A stretch of DNA of 64,000 nt, taken from contig CAWDMC010000005.1 of NCBI GenBank assembly GCA_963803295.1, positions 186,001 to 250,000 on the forward strand, read 5' to 3'. The translations under genes and the position numbers were made by a program. Under the pieces are notes generated by a model. The model had not been told where the DNA came from and did no database searches. It saw nothing but the letters and a program-made list of their open reading frames with translations. Shown one piece after another: positions 59,661-64,000 of this stretch (positions are counted from its first letter, which is position 1; each line of letters opens with the position of its first letter). This DNA is from CAWDMC01 sp963803295 (lineage in GTDB: Bacteria; Acidobacteriota; Terriglobia; UBA7540).

Positions 59661-61559
59661 CTAGCACCCTCCTCGCTGGCGGCAACGGCGGATGTCGCTG
59701 TAACCACCTGACCCTCCTACACAGCCCATGGCCAGGACCGCCAGCAGCACGATGGCGGCAGCCACGGAGATCCTTTCTCCGGTGCACCGGGGTGGCGTAT
59801 CCCTGAATTCAAGGGTAAGGCGGTGTTCGCCGGGAGGGATCGAGAACACCATGGCTCCGGTTACGGGATCAGTGCCAATCGTTACGGCACGGCCATCGAG
59901 ACGCGCGGTCCAGCCGGGGAAATTGAACGTGCGTACGGTCAACCGGACGGCGGCGGGCGCGTGGAGGCGGAGCGCCCTCTCTTCGGGCTTCCAGGTTTCA
60001 ACCGTCCACTGGCCGGAGCCGGCAGAGAACGCCGCACGATCCATGTCGGGCAGATCGTCGGTGTCGGCGGGGGCAGGCCTAGGGATGATAGCGTAATTGA
60101 TGTGTTGTTCCGCGGGTGTAAAAGCCGGCCAAGCGGCGACCGGAGCCACGACCTGCGTGATGGAAAGCGTGACTCCCCCGCCGAGAACCAGAATCACCAG
60201 CGCGGCGGATACCACGAGCCTGCGTTTCTTAGGCGCCGGCGCTCCTGAGGGCTTCAGGGCAGACAAAGACTTTCGAGCCACCTCCGTGAGAGCACCCGCC
60301 AGCAGCGCCACTACCAGGGTACTGAGAGACAGCATGCGCCAGGAGAACACTCCGATATCGATTTCGGGAATCCGCCGTCCGATCGGTTCTGAAGCCGTGG
60401 TCATCATGAAGCTGACAAAGCCACCCAGGATCAGCCAGGAGATCACGCTGGTGCGCAGGCGGGAAGGCGCGGGTGGGGACACCCGCGCTACAGCAGGTTC
60501 CGCAGGGACGGCGGCGCTATGACGGCCCCACAGCAGGAGCGCCGCTCCCATGAGCACGATGGCCGTGGTGCCGAACAACCAGGCATGATCGAGAAGAATG
60601 TAGAACTGGGGATACTGCAAGCTGTAGTGGGGATGAAGAAAAACGTAAGTTGACTTGTAAGGCCAGTTTTCGCCGATGATCTCGTGACGGATGAGGTTCT
60701 GCTCCACGGCGGCCGGATACAGATAGGCCGCGCTGAGTCCCAGTCCAAGAGCGCCGGCGAGACCGATGCGCGCAAGCCCGCCGAGCCCTCGCCATCCCCG
60801 GCGAAGCCAGGCGAGAAAGGGAAGGGTGACGACGAGCGCCAGAGTCAGTTGATATGCCGTAGGTGGATGGGACCACAAGAAGGCGCCATAGCTCAAAGCA
60901 AAGCCTGCCGTGTCGAACCAGGGATTCGACCGGGCCGAGCGAGAGTTTTCACCGCGTGGCACTTCGCCGAGGAGCCGCTCCGCGAATCCGAGCACAAGCG
61001 GAGCCCAGACAAAGCTCAGCAGCTCCGCTACCGCGCCGCGTTGATACTCGTCAACCAGATGGTATGGCAGCAGAAGGTACACCGGCATCGTCACGGCTGC
61101 GGCCGTCCGTGACATCACCTGCCGGGCGAACCAGTAGATGGCGATCGCCGAGGCGAGCATCAGCAGCAGGTGTGTCGCGAGGAGCACGCGCATCCAGTCG
61201 CGCAGCAGCGGATAGAGCGCCGAGGTCAGGTAGTACAGCCCCGGGGGGTAGTAACACATGGTAGGAGCCCCGAAACCGTAGTTGGTGTCCTCCTCCCAGC
61301 GTGGATAGGCGCGGCCATTCTTGAGGCCATTGTAAAAGTCCCGCATCTGGTCGTAATGCAGAAACATGTCGTGGTTTTCGGGCACGCGAAGTTGCAGACG
61401 AGTCCCGCCGGGAAGGGGCTTCGAGATAAAGAAGAACGGAACTGCGGCCACGATCGCGAGAGCGATGCCGAGCGCCCAGGGTGTCCAGGGCGATGGTTTC
61501 TCGGGAACGGGGTCACACGGGACAGGGTCGCGATCGGAGAGCAGCGTGGTGTCGGGCAT
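59661..61559 (-). CDS. membrane protein of the PTPS-related/YfhO-like type
   Basis: About 632 residues from the ATG at 61559; a TTG at 61595 is the longer option. Ten or more membrane helices follow SPWTPWALGIALAIVAAVPFF, with an extracytoplasmic loop carrying MFLHYDQMRDFYNGLKNGRAYPRW near residue 75 (split). A C-terminal beta-rich domain has FNFPGWTARLDGRAV and PGEHRLTLEFRD, as in YfhO-like proteins. Probably glycan assembly or modification at the membrane. Inside the gene, 60467-60493 carries a partial copy of the CTGTAG palindromic repeat, contributing AVARVSPPAP to the protein. Confidence 0.7.
   Translation of the reverse strand: MPDTTLLSDRDPVPCDPVPEKPSPWTPWALGIALAIVAAVPFFFISKPLPGGTRLQLRVPENHDMFLHYDQMRDFYNGLKNGRAYPRWEEDTNYGFGAPTMCYYPPGLYYLTSALYPLLRDWMRVLLATHLLLMLASAIAIYWFARQVMSRTAAAVTMPVYLLLPYHLVDEYQRGAVAELLSFVWAPLVLGFAERLLGEVPRGENSRSARSNPWFDTAGFALSYGAFLWSHPPTAYQLTLALVVTLPFLAWLRRGWRGLGGLARIGLAGALGLGLSAAYLYPAAVEQNLIRHEIIGENWPYKSTYVFLHPHYSLQYPQFYILLDHAWLFGTTAIVLMGAALLLWGRHSAAVPAEPAVARVSPPAPSRLRTSVISWLILGGFVSFMMTTASEPIGRRIPEIDIGVFSWRMLSLSTLVVALLAGALTEVARKSLSALKPSGAPAPKKRRLVVSAALVILVLGGGVTLSITQVVAPVAAWPAFTPAEQHINYAIIPRPAPADTDDLPDMDRAAFSAGSGQWTVETWKPEERALRLHAPAAVRLTVRTFNFPGWTARLDGRAVTIGTDPVTGAMVFSIPPGEHRLTLEFRDTPPRCTGERISVAAAIVLLAVLAMGCVGGSGGYSDIRRCRQRGGC
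60467..60493. repeat. partial CTGTAG-type palindrome inside a coding sequence
   Basis: GCGCGGGTGGGGACACCCGC and GCTACAG correspond to the right half of the inner palindrome at 36237-36291 (GGTGGGGACACC...CGCTACAG). It is in frame within the membrane-protein gene. Confidence 0.55.
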
Positions 61560-61710
61560 CGACTCTTTGTTATCAGGATCAGCGGGATTGTGCAAACTAT
61601 GCGGAGGGAGGATTCGAACAGGCCACGGCAGCTGTTGGAGGGCAAGGCTCCCCGGTTCTCCCCCCGCAGAGATCCCTATTGAAGATTACACAATATACTC
61701 ACAACTGCCT

Positions 61711-61767
61711 CTGTAGCGGCGCTGTCCCTGGCGCCGAAAGACGCCGGTGGGGACACCGGCGCTACAG
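61711..61767. repeat. CTGTAG...CTACAG palindromic repeat
   Basis: CTGTAGCGGCGCTGTCCC at the left and GGGGACACCGGCGCTACAG at the right, with ACGCCGGT between. Same inner sequence as the MITE-like element at 36206-36321, but without the 23-base outer arms. It lies in the gap between two membrane-protein genes. Confidence 0.6.
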
Positions 61768-61777
61768 TGGGACAGAC

Positions 61778-63379
61778 TCACTTGGGTGCCGGTGCGGCCT
61801 TGGCCGGACGAAGGCGGAGCACCAAGGCGTTCTTGTCCTTGTAGACTATATCGAGATCGCCGCTATCGTTCACAACGTCCAGAAAGTCGCTTGATTCATT
61901 GCCGGTTACAACGTATCGAGCGCCGAAGCGATCGCGAATCAGTGGGGCGGGATCGGATTCCTCGCCCTCGGTGATGCGCTCGTAGACGTCCCATAACGGA
62001 GGATTGTGCTCCGCCAGGTAGCGCGTATCAAGTCCGGTGACGTAGACGTTGTGCTGATCGTAATAGAAGAGCATCGGAAACTGATCCCAGTTCGTGTTAA
62101 ACACGATCGCGCCTTCGGGGGTGTTCGCCTTGAGCCATTCGGCCGCACCTTGCAGGTTGTAAGGGTTGGGCTCCTCGCGCAGTTCCTTGCGAGCGAGCCA
62201 CAGGTTTCGAAGTGAGAGGATTCCCAAGGCGAGCACGAACACCGCAGTGGCAAAAGCCGTTGTCCTTGGGGACCTGGCGGATGTATTCGATTGTGGCGCG
62301 GCGGCAGTTTCGGCTTCCGCGGGCGAGTTAAAGGTAAAGGCCGCGAACAGAATGGCAAAAGGAGGCCAGTACTCCACAAAGCGGCGCCACTTGAAGAACA
62401 TCGCCAGCAGCGCGAGCGAGATCAACAGAAAAAAAAGCGGACGCAGATCGGCGGAACGCTTGCGGAAATCGAATTTTAGCAGCGCTAGCATGTAGAGGAT
62501 GAAAGTCACCGCGCAGCCGGTGAGCATATCCCACGACTCGTAGGAGTACCACTCCACGCCGACATCCACCGAAGGCGGCGGATGGAGCACCATGCGCAGG
62601 TGCTCCGCGATCAGGGCGAGGTTCTCGGGGAAATAAGGATTAACGACGAGTCCCAGCATGATGCCGGCGAGGGCCACACCGAGCGGGCGCCACTCGGGCC
62701 GCTGCTGGCTGAGGAACATGGCGACCAGATATGCGCCGGCGAAGACTGCCACCAGCGGGAACATGCTATAGAGCCACACAAAGAGAAAGGTGAGCAGTCC
62801 GAGCTGCACTAAGCGGCGTGAGAGCATCAGGTAAATGCAGGCCACCAGCAGCACCAGAGACAAACTCGGAGCCCGCGTCATCGACATGCGATAGAGGAAC
62901 GGCTCCGCTCCGGCGAGCAGGGGCACGTACCACAGCCAACGGTGCCGCACCTTTTGAGTCACGAGCAGGGTGAAGGCCGCGGCTACGGCGAGGGATCCAA
63001 ACAGGGCAGCCGCGAGCTTCGCGCCGATTCGCAGATCGCCGAAGGTGAAAGGCATGAGAAGGAGATGAAACAGAAAGTGATGATCCACGTAGCGCTCGGG
63101 CGATAGCACCGTCAGAGGCAAATAGCGAAACACTGGTAAATGAGGCAGCGAGTGGCGGAGCATCCAGCTCCAACGGATGTGATAGTAGCCGTCGTTGTCG
63201 ATGATGGCCAGTGCGGAAAACTGAATAGCGAGCATCACCGCCAGCGCCAACAGGAATCCGGCGACGATCTCAGCCCCGTCGGGGAGACGTTCCAGCTTTT
63301 CGAGTGAGTTTCTGAAGGGGAGCCTCATAAGCACCAGGCAGCCGGCCATGGGCAGAGAGCCAGAATTCAGCCGGCTCAC
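61778..63379 (-). CDS. polytopic membrane protein, glycosyltransferase-39/83-like
   Basis: 533 residues; start GTG 63379 is the longest, with ATG at 63328 (RLPFRNSLEKL) a good alternative. Ten or more membrane helices. After the first helix the loop SALAIIDNDGYYHIRWSWML has the Asp pair expected for the catalytic first loop of GT-C-type lipid-linked sugar transferases. The extracytoplasmic C-terminal part has WLKANTPEGAIVFNTNWDQFP and ITEGEESDPAPLIRDRFGA. Probably transfers sugars from polyprenyl phosphate. Follows the partial GT2 gene. Confidence 0.7.
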   Translation of the reverse strand: MSRLNSGSLPMAGCLVLMRLPFRNSLEKLERLPDGAEIVAGFLLALAVMLAIQFSALAIIDNDGYYHIRWSWMLRHSLPHLPVFRYLPLTVLSPERYVDHHFLFHLLLMPFTFGDLRIGAKLAAALFGSLAVAAAFTLLVTQKVRHRWLWYVPLLAGAEPFLYRMSMTRAPSLSLVLLVACIYLMLSRRLVQLGLLTFLFVWLYSMFPLVAVFAGAYLVAMFLSQQRPEWRPLGVALAGIMLGLVVNPYFPENLALIAEHLRMVLHPPPSVDVGVEWYSYESWDMLTGCAVTFILYMLALLKFDFRKRSADLRPLFFLLISLALLAMFFKWRRFVEYWPPFAILFAAFTFNSPAEAETAAAPQSNTSARSPRTTAFATAVFVLALGILSLRNLWLARKELREEPNPYNLQGAAEWLKANTPEGAIVFNTNWDQFPMLFYYDQHNVYVTGLDTRYLAEHNPPLWDVYERITEGEESDPAPLIRDRFGARYVVTGNESSDFLDVVNDSGDLDIVYKDKNALVLRLRPAKAAPAPK

Positions 63380-63430
63380 CGCCTTGTACTTACTGCCCCA
63401 CTACCTCCGGGTCCGGCTGCGGATTTCGGT

Positions 63431-64000
63431 TTACTTCTTTAATCCCAGGGCTAAATAAAGAACCGGCCGGAAGATCTTGTACCAGTCGACGAGGGCGCGC
63501 ATTTTCGTGTAGGCCAGGGTGTCACTCGGAGGCGGATACTCGATAGTGACCGGCACTTCCACCACCCGATAGCCGAGGCGCAACGCCTTGAAAAGCAGGT
63601 AGGGCTCGAGTTCGTAGCGGTCAAGCCAATCCTGCCACAGGTCGATGCGCGGATCGTCAAACAGTGAAAGCCGGATCGCCCGGAAGCCACTCGAGGCATC
63701 GGTGACGCGGCGTCGGGCGAAGAGCGAGAACAGAAAAGTGTAACCAACTGTTCCCAGGCGGCGAAGCCGGGTCATGCGCAAGTGCTCTCCGCCTTCGGTA
63801 TAGCGCGAGCCCTGGGCAAAGTCGGCCTCGCCTCGCTCGAGCGGTTCAAGCAGGCGTGGAATCTGCGCTGGTGGAGTCTTGCCGCCGCCCGAGACAATCA
63901 CAATCGCGTCGTAGTGAAGGCCACGCGCGTAGTCAATGCCGCGCCGGATGGCAGCGCCCACGCCGCGGTTCACCGGACTGCGCAGTACGGTGGCGCCGGC
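63431..64000 (-). CDS. glycosyltransferase family 2 (DPM1-like), 5' end outside window
   Basis: About 189 codons visible, open to the right edge. GT2 features: VNRGVGAAIRRGIDYARG near the left of the visible part, IPRLLEPLERGEADFAQGSRY, VGYTFLFSLFARRRVTDASSGFRAI (split) and VVEVPVTIEYPPPSDT. At the usual DxD/GDG position the sequence reads IVIVSGGGKTPPAQ, without the Asp pair. It may be a dolichyl/undecaprenyl-phosphate sugar synthase relative feeding the GT-C protein next to it, or an inactive variant. Confidence 0.75.
   Translation of the reverse strand, partial: AGATVLRSPVNRGVGAAIRRGIDYARGLHYDAIVIVSGGGKTPPAQIPRLLEPLERGEADFAQGSRYTEGGEHLRMTRLRRLGTVGYTFLFSLFARRRVTDASSGFRAIRLSLFDDPRIDLWQDWLDRYELEPYLLFKALRLGYRVVEVPVTIEYPPPSDTLAYTKMRALVDWYKIFRPVLYLALGLKK

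Overview
The window looks like chromosomal DNA (roughly 55-62% GC) from an Acidobacteriota-type bacterium, probably a soil or subsurface member of the Terriglobia. This is inferred from the gene set: DUF4097 secreted proteins, the ffh-rpsP-khpA-rimM-trmD-rplS-rnhB and rimP-nusA-infB-ylxP-rbfA blocks, MGDG-synthase-like glycosyltransferase, UbiX/UbiA, planctomycete/acidobacterial PSD1 (DUF1549/DUF1553) remnants, and abundant REP-like palindromes. No rRNA, tRNA or CRISPR array was recognised.

Layout. 1-6.5 kb: 3' end of treY, a truncated DUF4097 gene, a TetR regulator divergent from a peroxiredoxin-like gene and a frameshifted methyltransferase, a second DUF4097 protein, a DUF899 protein and a high-GC squalene-cyclase-like protein. 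6.7-9.4 kb: a PAS/degenerate-GGDEF protein followed by the flagellar stator motA-motB. 9.6-20.1 kb: membrane acyltransferase-like protein, WD40 plus intradiol dioxygenase pair, larB divergent from ubiX, VKOR, PAP2 and PHP proteins, an MGDG-synthase-type glycosyltransferase, a frameshifted nitrilase and ubiA. 20.5-25.8 kb: SRP/ribosome block. 25.8-46.3 kb: accessory region holding a broken PIN toxin with its antitoxin, an ArsR-VOC operon, a nucleotidyltransferase plus TIM-barrel operon, a 5'-truncated DUF2326 gene, a large PD-(D/E)XK-like protein, a UvrC/Cho-like protein, a stretch of decayed genes, a frameshifted GH97 glycosidase, an M20 peptidase and a TetR/oxidoreductase pair. 46.3-52.6 kb: rimP-nusA-infB-ylxP-rbfA on the minus strand. 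52.7-64 kb: M50 protease, HU, dcd, an exported hydrolase, a GMC oxidoreductase with a Tat-signal small subunit, and membrane glycan-assembly proteins running off the end.

The two translation blocks are intact and tightly arranged, whereas the 25.8-46.3 kb interval is rich in frameshifts, truncations and repeats. Two RAYT (REP-associated transposase) remnants sit at 38.1 and 46.2 kb, the second immediately beside the core rbfA gene, so they mark likely rearrangement points.

The observations most worth a second look are: a three-copy hairpin-containing repeat (29.5, 32.1, 33.5 kb) that separates the accessory gene modules and has one compensated base pair; the translationally coupled nucleotidyltransferase/TIM-barrel pair between two of these copies; a promoter plus intrinsic terminator in the rimP leader that suggests attenuation of the nusA-infB operon; two promoters placed so that the transcripts would be leaderless (arsR, ubiX); and palindromic REP/MITE-like elements, one of them lying inside a coding sequence.
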